The notes: generated by a model not told the origin, from the letters alone. 24,166 nt of DNA from Priapulus caudatus (GCF_000485595.1 NW_014577158.1:372291-396456), one strand, 5' to 3'; numbered from the stretch's first letter, positions 9,701-18,980 are shown. A program made the numbers and translations.

Positions 9701-12700
9701 ACGTGACAGTTCTATGTCTATGTACATGACAGAGCAATGTCTATGTACGTGACAGAGCAATGCTAGTATGTGCGTATCTATGTCCTATGTAGTGACCAGA
9801 AGCAATGTTATGTTGCTGACGAGTTTATGTACATGTACGTGACAGTTTTGTTATGTAGTGACAGTTCTGTATCCATGTCACGTGACAGTTTGTGTTATGT
9901 ATGTGAACAGTTCTATGTATGATAGATGACAGAGGCATGTCTATGTATGGACAGGTTTATGTCATGTAGCGTGACAGTTCTGTCTATGTACCTGAAGTTC
10001 TGTTACGTACGTGACAGTTCTATGTCTATGTACTGAACAGTTTGTGTCACGTAGGACAGTCTATTCTTATGTACGTTGAAAGTTCTATTCTGTACATGAA
10101 AGTTCTATGTCTAGTAGTGACGAGCATGTCTATGTACAGAACGTTCTATGGTCTATGTAGTCAGAAGCAATGTCTATGTACGGAGCAGAGAATGTTAAAT
10201 GATACTAAGAGCAATGTTATGTAGTGACAGAGTAATGTATGTAAGGAATTTCTATGGTGCATGTACCGTGACAGTTCTATGTCGATGTATATGACAGAGC
10301 AATGTTAATTAACTGACAGTTCTAGTCCTGTACAGTGACAGTTCTTAATGTAGATGTATATGAAGGAGCCTGTCTTATGTACCGTGAAAGTTTATGTAAG
10401 TACTGACAGTTCTATGCTGATGTATATGACGGAGCAGTGTCTATGTACGTGACAGAGCAATGTCTATGTACGTGACAGAGCAATGTCTATGTACGTGACA
10501 GAGCAATGTCTATGTACCTGACAGTTCTATGTCCACGTACGTGACAGTTTTTAATGTCCACGTACGTGACAGTTCTATGTCGATGTATATGACGGAGCAG
10601 TGTCACTGTATGTGACGGAGCAATGAGCATCGATGTAACAGAGCAATGTCAACAACCTACGTGACATGTGAGCGTGTTTGCGATCGCAGGCGAACACGAA
10701 CCATCCGGATCAGTTTGATCCGCCTGACAAGGACTTCATGATCGTCGCTCTGGACCTGCTGAGTGGTCTAGCCGAGGGACTGGAGGCGCACATAGAGAAC
10801 CTGGTGCGCAACAGCAACATACTGCCGCTGCTCTACCAGTGCATGCAGGTAGGTCATCGTTAGAGGCTGAGGCGCTCCCTTCAGCTCCACCTCAGCATCT
10901 GTCGTGCTTTCCCTGAACGAAATGGGAGAGAGTCGAGATGAATTCGTCGCGTGCGTGATGCAGTCGTGCGTGTCGTGATTCGCGAAAAACTCTCTTTGTG
11001 GTAACCTTTTGTAAACGTTCGGGTATTCGGGATGCTCAGGGTATTCTGGGTGGAATGTCTGTAATTTCAAAGTTTTGAGAACAATTCGAAAAATTCCAAG
11101 AATTGCTCAAGAGTCAACAGTCATTTGAATGAGAACTAGCAACAACACTAGACTATTGCGACAATCTATTTGCACGTCATCGAGTTAGACCGAGAAGGCA
11201 GTGATGGTGCGACAGTGTCTATGCACGCTGCTGAGTTAGAACGAGAGGGCGGTGATAGCATGTCGACGTGAGTGGAAGTAACGATACATGAATCTTGTTG
11301 CTCTGCCAGGACCCGATGCCAGAGGTGCGACAGAGCTCGTTTGCGTTGCTAGGAGACCTAACGAAGGCGACGTTTCAGCACGTTCGACCCTTCATCGGTA
11401 CGTGCGCCAACGACGACTAGGGAGGCCGTGGTGGCAGAGGGAGCCACCGTGCAATAGTGGCGAGCACGGGTGACTGTGATGTCTGGAATAGAGGAATAGT
11501 GTGCTTTCGATTCGTAGATGCAGACGTTTTTGTAATCGTTTCTACTGTTAAGGATGACATTTATATTATTTTTTTGTTTATATTTATATGATAAAAAATA
11601 TTGTGACCAGTTCTATGGGCACACATTCTTTTCACTATTCTGTGCAGATTCAAATAATATATTGTCGATAAAAGAAGCTTGAAGATATAAGGTTAGCTGT
11701 GAACTATAGTAGATATTTTTATTAATCTTTGCAAGTAAATATCAACAGCATGGTTTGAGACATGCAGTGGCACATTTTATATTTTTTGCAGGCGAATTCA
11801 TGCCAATTCTAGGCCAAAATCTCAACCCAGAGTTCATATCAGTGTGCAATAACGCAACCTGGGCCATCGGAGAGATTTCGATAAAAATGGGTAAGTGCTG
11901 AAGCCAGTGTTGACCAGTAGTATGTAGCAGCTAGTTAATTGAACGTGCAGCTCGGATAACTGACACTTCAGACTGCTGGAAGCTGTGGGTGGGTGCGGAC
12001 AGTGTTTTTATTGGCAATTCTATATTCTCTAATGTTTTGGCTGTTTGGGGAATAGATTGTGTTTCTACAGTGTCTTCGGTTGGACGAACGTATGAGTGGA
12101 TGACGAAACGATTTGTTTTCGTCCGTGAAAACCACTTCCAAACGCATCACTGCTGCCATAATACCTTCAATGAAAACACATCAAACGACATTATGTTACT
12201 GTTCATAGAAATTTCTCTCTTATTTTATTTCTACATTTGAAGAATAATATGTTTCATCTGTAAAGTAGCACTACTCAACGATAAAAGTTTTAAAAGTGAC
12301 CGTTACTGGTACTCCGACTCTATCAGCTTTTGTATATTTGTGTGTGCATTCATGTGCGTGCATTCATGTGCGTGCGTGCGCGTGTGTTTGGATGATTTTA
12401 TTTGGGCTCATATTGTCTGCATGTGCGTCACGGTCTCGCTCGATTGTTACCGCTGCACAATGCGAGTGTGGTCATGTGATCAGAACGGGCGTCGCCCTGC
12501 ACGTTATTGTTTGTGTCTATACGGGATTGGTTTGCTCGACTTAAGACGACGCAATTCTATATTGAAAAGGTTTGCTGGAGGAGCGAGAGGGAAATTCAGT
12601 AGAAAAGCAAGAGGTTGGAGGAACGAGACCAGGTCAGTAATAGCAGACGCAAAGGTGGGCGCATCGCAGCGCGTGCGCGCGGTTGACGATGATTGCAGAT

Positions 12701-15700
12701 AAAAAATAAGTCGTTCACACCGCCTTTCCGTATCCACCTTATCTCGCTCTCCTCCAAATTTTATGCGATCCTCTTTCTCTCTCTCTTTATACGTGTAACA
12801 CATGTAGCGATGTTTCCCTCCACTGATTACTGCTCTCTTCCATCTCGTATGCAATGTAGAATTGCGTCAGCGCAACGTACGTATTGGGTTTATCGTAGTG
12901 CTTGGTAGATCCACGCTCCCACAGAAGTATATATAAACACATAGATCACTGACTACAGGAACAAGGCCTTAATTTGTTGACCTGCTGTGAGTTGTCGTGT
13001 GTATGCAGATCTTACTGATCACATGATCACTCAAAATAGATGCATTGAGCAAAGTGAATAAATTGTCACAGCTATTTGCTCCCTGTAATAGATGGTAAAG
13101 TTGCGTCTGAAAAATATGGCTTATATATATTTATATATATATATGTGTTTATTGTAAAGTTAGTTAGTAGTGGTTTATGAAAAACTCACATGAACTATAG
13201 TTCATGTGTGCATGTGCATGCACTTGCATTACATATATTATGTGTGAAAGAAAGTATTGCTAGGGTTAAGCAATTGACAAGATGGCTATTACAAGTAGAG
13301 TGATATCAGAGTTTTATGAAACCAGTTAATGATAGTTGTGTAGAATTCAATATCGGTTAGAATTATTAAACTATCTGATGATATTAGTGTTGTCCCGTGA
13401 AACGAGTGCATCTGGTTAATCTGGTCTGGAATGATGACGTTATTTCTGTCTTCATAGAAGTTTCGCTTCGTGCAAGATACAGATTGTATTCGTACTGTCT
13501 GACCAGATCTTCACTGTTATATCATTGCTGTCTTCTCTAAGCCACTACTCACTGTGTGTGGAAAGCGTCATTGGTTAAAGGGGTAGCACATCGGTTGAAA
13601 TAAGGAGTGAAAAGGCAAACGTATCAATATATCTCGGGGAATGGCACAATTGTGTTCCACCACTGGCCACAATAAATGGAATCTGATAGTATATGTGCAA
13701 TATAGCACTACTACAATTACTATTTCAATATAGCTCCAATTACACACAAAACCTATTTCAACTACTGTATCAGAGATTCCATTATATAATAATGTTATAT
13801 TTACATACTATAATACTGTATAAATATGTATGTACTAACTACATACATAGCTAACTTTAGTAACTACCAATATATATATCTATGTGTCATATAAATATCT
13901 AAATACATTAACTGTAATACATGTAATATATAATTAATTGTATCGGAATATAAAATTATCTTACAAATTCGGTAAATCTTAAACGTACGACGTTCAACAC
14001 AAATAAACGTATAAAACGAATGATAAATAAAAAAAAGTAAACGCTTAAAAAACCCGCGGAATGACGTTTTATTTTCTGCGTGTCGTTTTAGCGGGTCCGG
14101 AGATGAAGCCCTTTGTTCCGCTCGTGCTCACGCAGCTCGTGCAAATCATCAATCGCGCGAACACGCCGAAAACTCTGCTGGAGAACACAGGTAGGTCCGC
14201 GCGCACGCGAGCGAGACAACGAGAACTGGAGAAACGGCGACCGCGCGCGCGTGAATTTGCACATCGTGTTTCGTTGGGCGAGAGACAACAGCAGGCTAGA
14301 CGGAAGTCGCTCGCGCTTCGTGTGATTTCGGAGCGCGTCACCGTGGCAACCACCTGGTTCACCACCTGGTTCGTCCACCTGGTGAGAGTGATGATTCTCT
14401 CGGCCCAGCCCACTGTGTTGATTACATACACGCTCGCTCTCTCTCTCTCACTCTCACTCTCCCTTTTCTCATTCTCTTTTTCTGTCGCTCACTAATATAT
14501 TTGGCTAGCTTGCTGTTGTCTCAGCTTTTAACATACAAACTGCTTTTGGCTCAGTTTGATCTTTAGAGATGATATCATTTGATTACTCGATTATTTTGCA
14601 CTACGTACTAACAACAGCAGCAGCATTGTGTTAATTTCTATCGCGACCTTGGTGACAGCTCTGTTGTATTGGAATGAACTGTACCAGCTGCTGTTGCTGC
14701 TGCTGTTGCTGCCATCTTGTGGCTGCTTGAGTGGTTTCTATGCAGAGATAGATTGTTTAGGTTATCGAGACTTGCCAGCCTGAAAACCCTTAAATGCATG
14801 ATGACGTGTCTAGAAAAATTGTAGTAAAAAATCACGGGTATTTGGTAGGTTCTCCCTAATGTTGTTCTATATGCTTCCTACAAGTTCACACACACGTGTA
14901 GTCTTACCCCCGCCCCTTCTCCCCCCCTTTCTCTCTATGTTTCTCTGTCTCTTTTACTCTCGCACTTGCTCTCTCTTCCCAGCTAGCTGTTTTGTTATTT
15001 GTTGCATCTCCCCTTCTCACGTTTGGTCTTTGTCAACACTTCTCTGTCTCTCTTTGTCTCCCCTTCTCTCATTTTCTCTCTCGTTCACTGTTTGTCTCAC
15101 TTCAACCTCTTTCCTGGTCACGAACACAGACACGTGTCCTGGATTTTCAAGCTGGTATAGTTTGTGTGTTTGTGTTTCATTTGTATTGTTATCGTGACAG
15201 TATCTCCCAGTTGTTTCAACGAGGCTAATGTGTGTAGTAGGCTCTATGTCTACCCTACCAGGGGGGCATCTTTCAGTTAACAGGCGGGGTGATTTTTTAT
15301 CATTCGTATGATTTTATTGGATCGCACTGATTTCTGTATAGTTTTGACCAACTTTGCTAGTTTTGTTTGAGCGATTCACGCCGGGTAAATGTAAAACCAA
15401 AGTGAGCGCTGTTATTTCGTAGCCGCAGAAACAGCCGGTGTCGCTCGTGTTTCAATATCGTCGTTTCGTAGCGATCGGCAGGGCAAGGGGGACGGGGGAT
15501 TTTGATTGCACTGTATTGTGGTGTCTGTTTGTTGTCGTGTATGCGCAGTCGGGTGGTTTTATTTGAACGGCGCGTGCCGCCAATGCACGACGTGGCACTA
15601 ATCTTCAGATTTATGATTCGTTTTTTTTTGGTTTTCAGGGTTGTTTCATAGTCAATTGTTTGTACATTTTCAGTTAATCATGTTGGTACTTGCAGATTGA

Positions 15701-17523
15701 GTCAGCATTATCGCAGGGGGCCACTCTAACGTCTAATTTCGAAATCTCGATTCAACGTCCGTAACGATCGAGAGAGATTCTCAAGAGAGATTCGGTGTAG
15801 CGCTCGTGCAGGGTTTTCTTATTCGCCCCAAAACCACCCCACCCCGTTTTTGTAATCGGATAATAAAGCTCCCTTGTTTTTCGATGTGTGTAAAGTGACA
15901 TGCTCTTGCTTTCGATCCACACAGTTTGTTTAAAAAAAACCTGGGGAGATGAGGAGATGAGAAAATTGCAATATAACCACATTCAGGCCACTTGTTTTGT
16001 ACAGTGATGAATTGTATTTTATTTGCTTGTATTGTTTCGTTTATGAGTTGTCTCTCTCTTTGTTTTTCTCCTCTTATTTGCCCCGTCTGCTCGTTACCGT
16101 GGTGATTGTAGCCATAACAATCGGTCGCCTTGGTTACGTGTGCCCTCAGGACGTCGCTCCCATGTTACAGCAGTTTATACGGCAGTGGTGTGTAAACGTT
16201 TTTTATTTTTCTTCTTGCTTTTCTTTAAAACTGCAGTTTTATTATAGAAAACCCGTGTCTTCCTAATTTTGTCCGGTTTAACTTTGTACGGGGAAAACAA
16301 TGCGGTTCGATTAGGAGTTGTGTGCACCATAAAATTTCATCCTGGGTAAAAGGCAAGTTTCAATTGAGTAATTAATTAATTGCTTGAATGCATGTTAGGC
16401 CCGGCAACATAGCCGGGTATGTTGTCGCGAACGTTCAATGAGAATGAAACTGCAGTTTTGAGATAAGTTTTCATTTTACTGTAGAGTATAGTACAGCACT
16501 CAGTTTAATGTAATGCTACCAATGCTTAGTCTATATCTGGTTACGATCATTGCACCTATATATGCGCTCTTGGGTGCGTGTGCGATTATAGCTCAGAATT
16601 TCATCTTTTATGTCGAATCTTTATCGTTACGCTATTTTCATCGTAATATTTTGAAGTTAAGAAAGTTCATTTGTAATTACGAGCTATGTAGAGAAACTAT
16701 TCTGTGTTACAGATTTTACTTTGCTACTTGTTTCTTAAAAAAAAATCGTCATTAATCAGAGAATGTAAATAATTTTAACGTAATAACGTGGCATGTTGTG
16801 TATTTTTTAAAGGTGACCTTGCTCAGCCGCTTGCCATTGTGACGTCACAATGTCTGTTAAAGTTGTTAGAGTAAGCAGATGCATATAATAAGCTGCTATT
16901 GTTGTCGCGCACTTAAATATCCAGCGAGCATTAAACAAATGAATGTTCTTGCATCTGGTCACACTTTGGGAAAAATAATTCGGTGTTATCTCCTTTTGTA
17001 GAGTATAAAATGTATAAAGCTAGAAAAACTATAAATATATAATCAGGAGTAGGTAATATTCTATTATATACTCTTGAGACAATAGAATATATCATATAAA
17101 AAAAGAAAAAGAAATTTTAAAACCCAAAAAACGGGAAAAAAGTAGAAATGAGAAATGGTGCGCGACGGCCATCTTTGGTCGAAGATTTGTGGCTGGGCAA
17201 AGTCGCTCGATCTCTTCCGATCGTTATGTGTCTCTGCATGTCTCGTCGCGTTCTCGCTCTCCGACTCCCGCGCCGCCGCGACCTAACCGCGACCCCCTGC
17301 TGACCTTGACCTTGGCAGGTGCACGTCGCTGCGCAACATCCGCGACAACGAGGAGAAGGACTCAGCGTTCCGTGGCGTCTGCGTGATGATCGGCGTCAAC
17401 CCGGCCGGCGTCGTGCAGGACTTCATCTTCTTCTGCGACGCCGTCGCGTCGTGGGTCAGCCCCAAGGAGGACCTCAAGGAAATGTTCTATAAGGTAGCGG
17501 GGGTGGTGGAGGGAGGGAGGGAC

Positions 17524-17559
<36 letters not shown>

Positions 17560-18024
17560 ATGCATGGCTGCATGTCTGTGAGTGGTGTGTGTGTGGGTCA
17601 GCCCTAATGATGATTTCAACTACATGTTCTTTGAGGTTAGCCAGACATAGATGCATCCCAGCGTGAGGTATTGAACGTTCATTGTTGTTTGGCTTTCATT
17701 GATATAATAAGTTCATCGTAACAATATTCATAATATTATTAATGATAAGAATAATAATAATATAACATTGGCTCCGCTTTGTTATTCTCATTAATAATAT
17801 TAATAATGCAACTGACAAGGTAGTTGTCTGTGCATAAACTCCCTCTGTCGATGCGCTGAGAAAGGCCAATTGTTTCCTGCGACCTGAACCTGACCCCCAT
17901 GTGACCTCCGTTGTAGATCCTGCACGGGTTCAAGAACCAGGTCGGCGATGAGAACTGGCAGCGATTCGCCGAGCAGTTCCCTGCTCCGCTGAGAGAGCGT
18001 CTCACTCAGCACTACGGTGTGTGA
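6696..18024 (+). CDS. TNPO1: Transportin-1/2 (karyopherin beta-2), C-terminal half, nine exons (joined coding sequence)
   Basis: Nuclear import receptor of the importin-beta superfamily. It carries PY-NLS cargoes such as hnRNP A1-type RNA-binding proteins through the nuclear pore and releases them on RanGTP binding. Joining 6696-6782, 7586-7693, 10690-10848, 11310-11397, 11792-11890, 14092-14190, 16112-16187, 17319-17493 and 17917-18024 gives 999 nt with no internal stop: 332 residues plus TGA. This matches roughly residues 559-890 of the human protein, i.e. about the last eight HEAT repeats and the C-terminus. Near-invariant blocks seen include [71 protein letters not shown] and [12 protein letters not shown]. 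The Trp in NNATWAIGE corresponds to human W730, known to contact the NLS. Junction phases run 0,0,0,1,1,1,2,0. The N-terminal half (RanGTP-binding repeats, acidic loop, W460 region) is not in the window. Residues shared with both human paralogues fit a single invertebrate orthologue; TNPO1 versus TNPO2 cannot be decided. Confidence 0.97.
6838..7115. repeat. ~47-bp diverged tandem repeat in intron 1
   Basis: The unit resembles AAGCAGTGTTCACAGAATGA plus AACCTTCAGTTTCTATGAGTGTA. The TTTCTATGAGTGT-like block recurs near 6872, 6920, 6966, 7012 and 7058. About six diverged copies. Confidence 0.75.
7400..7462. repeat. TA-rich microsatellite in intron 1
   Basis: ATGTATGTACAGTATATATA followed by TGTATATATATATATTGTATAG; simple TA/TG repeats. 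Confidence 0.85.
7586..7693 (+). CDS. TNPO1: Transportin exon b (36 codons, phase 0 both ends)
   Basis: The acceptor is GTGTTTCAG and the donor is ATC followed by GTAAGT. It encodes [16 protein letters not shown] and then [20 protein letters not shown]. The first half is essentially identical to vertebrate transportins; the second half varies as expected at the end of a HEAT B-helix. It continues directly in frame from exon a (LLE to CLSS), which confirms the junction. Intron 2 behind it is the longest in the window (2996 bp) and is largely minisatellite. Confidence 0.96.
7733..8165. repeat. 30-bp minisatellite with TGACCTT half-sites, intron 2
   Basis: The unit AGGCAGTGACCTTTGGGAGT plus GACCACTGTT repeats with an exact 30-bp period over 7733-8010 (about nine copies), then degrades to scattered GCAGTGACCTT units up to ~8165. 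Since 30 is divisible by three, the minus strand shows a spurious repetitive ORF ([10 protein letters not shown]-type period). It begins about 40 nt after the exon b donor. Confidence 0.95.
8166..9390. other. Unique part of intron 2
   Basis: No exon was recognised. It contains one copy of a dispersed ~80-bp repeat, an inverted repeat (ACGTAAAATAAT at 9030-9041 and its complement at 9102-9113) and a 69-bp-spaced duplication of CACCTCTATAGAA (9286 and 9355). Confidence 0.5.
8771..8850 (+). repeat. Dispersed ~80-bp repeat, copy 1 (intron 2)
   Basis: Starts TGGAATGATGACATTATTTC and ends TTCGTACTGTCTGACCA. It is nearly identical to 13427-13505 in the same orientation, with one indel and a few substitutions. 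Identity falls off at both ends, as expected for copies of a small interspersed element. Confidence 0.85.
9391..10668. repeat. 23-bp minisatellite, ~55 copies, intron 2
   Basis: Two unit types share CTATGTACGTGACAG and differ in the last part: one carries AGCAATGT, the other TTCTATGT or TTCTGTGT. Both are 23 bp. Copies are regular from 9391 to ~9765, heavily disrupted by single-base indels from ~9770 to ~10430, then regular again until ~10600. It abuts the exon c acceptor. Confidence 0.95.
10690..10848 (+). CDS. TNPO1: Transportin exon c (53 codons, phase 0 both ends)
   Basis: It begins [17 protein letters not shown], runs through [20 protein letters not shown] and ends LPLLYQCMQ before the donor GTAGGT. 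The start matches the variable linker before the invariant [20 protein letters not shown] block. The HPDQ part is closer to human TNPO2 (HPEQY) than TNPO1 (QPDQY), as remembered. The acceptor (GATCGCAG) is unusual: it has almost no polypyrimidine tract, because the 23-bp minisatellite runs to about 20 nt before it. Confidence 0.96.
11165..11270. repeat. ~53-bp direct duplication in intron 3
   Basis: GCACGTCATCGAGTTAGACC plus GAGAAGGCAGTGAT at ~11172 recurs, diverged, as GCACGCTGCTGAGTTAGAAC plus GAGAGGGCGGTGAT at ~11223. Confidence 0.7.
11310..11397 (+). CDS. TNPO1: Transportin exon d (29 codons plus 1 nt)
   Basis: The acceptor is CTCTGCCAG and the donor is ATCG followed by GTACGT. It encodes [20 protein letters not shown] and then TFQHVRPFI, matching the human '[20 protein letters not shown]' HEAT repeat. 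The exon ends in phase 1; the split codon with exon e is GGC (Gly), where the vertebrate proteins have Ala. Confidence 0.96.
11792..11890 (+). CDS. TNPO1: Transportin exon e, with W730-equivalent cargo-contact residue
   Basis: The acceptor is TTTTTTGCAG and the donor is ATGG followed by GTAAGT. It encodes [20 protein letters not shown] and continues [12 protein letters not shown], one of the most conserved stretches of the family. Counting back from the C-terminus, with one extra residue here relative to human, the Trp in ATWAIGE aligns with human W730, which packs against the hydrophobic/basic part of PY-NLS peptides in published structures. The exon enters with two bases and leaves with one base of split codons. 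Confidence 0.97.
11891..14091. other. Intron 5 (2201 bp)
   Basis: Non-coding. It holds a GTGC/GTGT microsatellite (~12330-12390), a TA tract (~13119-13145), the second dispersed ~80-bp repeat, and a very AT-rich 3' portion (~13690-14040). Short ORFs inside are not conserved or recognisable. Confidence 0.8.
13427..13505 (+). repeat. Dispersed ~80-bp repeat, copy 2 (intron 5)
   Basis: Starts TGGAATGATGACGTTATTTC and ends GTATTCGTACTGTCTGACCA. Partner of 8771-8850, same orientation. Confidence 0.85.
14092..14190 (+). CDS. TNPO1: Transportin exon f (32 codons plus split codons)
   Basis: The acceptor is TGTCGTTTTAG and the donor is ACAG followed by GTAGGT. It encodes (A)[20 protein letters not shown] and then [12 protein letters not shown]. 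The second half is near-identical to vertebrates ([13 protein letters not shown]). At the left edge the joined protein reads M-A-G-P-E-M, whereas human TNPO1 reads M-G-I-E-M, so there is one extra residue at the exon junction. No alternative AG nearby restores the shorter form in frame. Confidence 0.95.
14191..16111. other. Intron 6 (1921 bp) with CT-rich tracts
   Basis: Non-coding. CT microsatellite sequence at ~14430-14490 and a pyrimidine-rich block at ~14905-15110 dominate; a TGCTGCTGTTGCTGC run is at ~14690. No exon was recognised. Confidence 0.75.
16112..16187 (+). CDS. TNPO1: Transportin exon g (24 codons plus split codons)
   Basis: The acceptor is GTGATTGTAG. It encodes (A)[20 protein letters not shown] and then FIRQ(W), matching the human '[21 protein letters not shown]' segment. 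The only end that joins in frame to exon h is after CAG TG, giving W-C-T-S-L-R. That uses the donor GTGTGT at 16188. Overlapping GT dinucleotides at 16190 and 16192 (the latter a better-looking GTAAAC) would shift the frame. Confidence 0.94.
16400..16424. other. Two overlapping, mutually exclusive perfect hairpins
   Basis: CCCGGC-AACATA-GCCGGG (16400-16417) and CAACATA-GCCGGG-TATGTTG (16405-16424) share bases, so the loop of one is part of the stem of the other. Both stems are perfect. Confidence 0.8.
16835..16852. promoter_or_regulatory. 18-bp perfect palindrome containing a full CRE
   Basis: CATTGTGACGTCACAATG is its own reverse complement. The centre TGACGTCA is the consensus cAMP-response element bound by CREB/ATF-type bZIP dimers, and the arms CATTGT/ACAATG match the SOX core. 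A smaller imperfect palindrome AAGGTGACCTT lies at 16810-16820. Function is inferred from motifs only. Confidence 0.4.
17319..17493 (+). CDS. TNPO1: Transportin exon h (58 codons)
   Basis: The acceptor is ACCTTGGCAG and the donor is AAG followed by GTAGCG. It encodes (W)[19 protein letters not shown], then [20 protein letters not shown] and [19 protein letters not shown]. This is the penultimate HEAT region. The [12 protein letters not shown] motif and the [11 protein letters not shown] helix are almost invariant in the family. Third positions are strongly G/C-ending, unlike the AT-rich exon e. Confidence 0.97.
17525..17592. repeat. GTGC tetranucleotide microsatellite in intron 8
   Basis: About ten GCGT/TGCG units followed by TGCATG and GTGTGT variants. 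Confidence 0.9.
17917..18024 (+). CDS. TNPO1: Transportin last coding exon with stop codon
   Basis: The acceptor is CTCCGTTGTAG. It encodes [20 protein letters not shown] and [15 protein letters not shown], then TGA at 18022-18024. The ending YGV is the exact family C-terminus and the length of 35 residues equals that of human, so the protein end is certain. A consensus donor lies 24 nt beyond the stop (see the predicted 3' UTR intron). Confidence 0.97.
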   Translation: MLHGFKNQVGDENWQRFAEQFPAPLRERLTQHYGV

Positions 18025-18048
18025 GGGGGCGGGCGGCAAGCAAACACG

Positions 18049-18481
18049 GTGAGTTCACGCGTGCGCGCGCGCGCCGTACGTATGGCACGAAGGGGGCGGA
18101 TCCACGAGTTCTGAAGCACGCAGGGGAGGGGGGGGTGTATCTCGAATTAAACATTTCTTTTCGAGAGAATGCGGTTTCCGTTCGATCCGCACTGTATATT
18201 ATCTGTTTTTCGGACAGTTCGTCGTTCTATTGTAACTGAGAAAAATATTGTTGCCACGTTTGAGAAAACACATCGAGCCTACAGTCGTGAACGTGAAGGT
18301 GGCACTGAAGTCCTGGATACTCTCTCTCGATCCGCTCCTAGTGTGCGGATGGCGTGGTCATGGTACGGAAGGCGGCCTCAATAGCGTAGCTGCGTTTTTT
18401 CTCGTCGCCACGATCTCGCTCGCTTCTTTTTTGTAGCGGCCGACGTGCAAGTTTCCGTTTCCGTTTTTTTTTTGCATCTAG
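18049..18481 (+). other. Predicted intron within the transportin 3' UTR
   Basis: CACG followed by GTGAGT at 18049-18054 is a near-perfect 5' splice site just 24 nt after the stop. A run of T followed by GCATCTAG ending at 18481 is a good 3' splice site; an earlier candidate acceptor ends at 18436 (TTTTTTGTAG). The interval reads as non-coding. A junction this close to the stop would not normally trigger nonsense-mediated decay. This is inferred from splice signals alone. Confidence 0.45.
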
Positions 18482-18706
18482 GTCCAATCACCGTGACGAC
18501 GCCGTGCGGCGCGGCGTCGCCGGGGAAACCGGGAGAGGTCGTCGGACGACGGAGCTACGAGGGAAGGGAGGGGGAGGGGAGGGGAGTGAGCGTTTCTTTT
18601 TCCGAGTCACACGACGGGTAGTACAGCCGTCTTACGCGAGGGATGGGTGCGCGCCCTGCCGACGTCGCCAGCGCAGGGTAGTGGACGTGGTAGTTGTCAG
18701 TGAGGT

Positions 18707-18980
18707 AGAGACGGTGAAAGAACCTGTTAGTCAGAGAGCGAGAGAGAGAAAGAGAGAGAGGACCTTCTGTTAGTAAGAGAATGAGAGAGGGAGCGGTAAT
18801 GGTAGAGGGACCATCTGTTAGTAAGAGAATGAGAGAGAGATAGAGAGTGAGAGAGAGGCGCTAACGGTATATGGACCTTCTGTTAGTAAGAGAGAGAGAG
18901 AGAGAGGGGCAGTCACGGTAAATATACCTTCTATTAGTAAGGCAGAGAGAGGTGGTCATGGTAAATGGTCCTTCCGTTTA
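18707..18980. repeat. GA-rich tandem repeat, about five copies
   Basis: The unit ACCTTCTGTTAGTAAGAGA plus (GA)n and then a CGGTAATGGTA-like block recurs from ~18718, ~18761, ~18810, ~18865 and ~18927, with spacing of about 45-60 bp set by variable (GA)n length. It lies in the presumed 3' UTR or downstream region. Confidence 0.8.

Larger units (their letters stand above)
16188..17318. other. Intron 7 (1131 bp)
   Basis: Non-coding and AT-rich. Notable items are overlapping hairpins at 16400-16424 and an 18-bp palindrome at 16835-16852; both are listed separately. Confidence 0.75.

Noticed and set aside
9391-10668. CRISPR-like array
   Set aside because: The units are contiguous 23-bp tandem copies with no unique spacers, no cas genes, and the sequence is eukaryotic intron.
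14061-14495. 144-codon ORF extending exon f in both directions
   Set aside because: Only 14092-14190 matches transportin; the rest reads through the splice sites into intron and a CT microsatellite.
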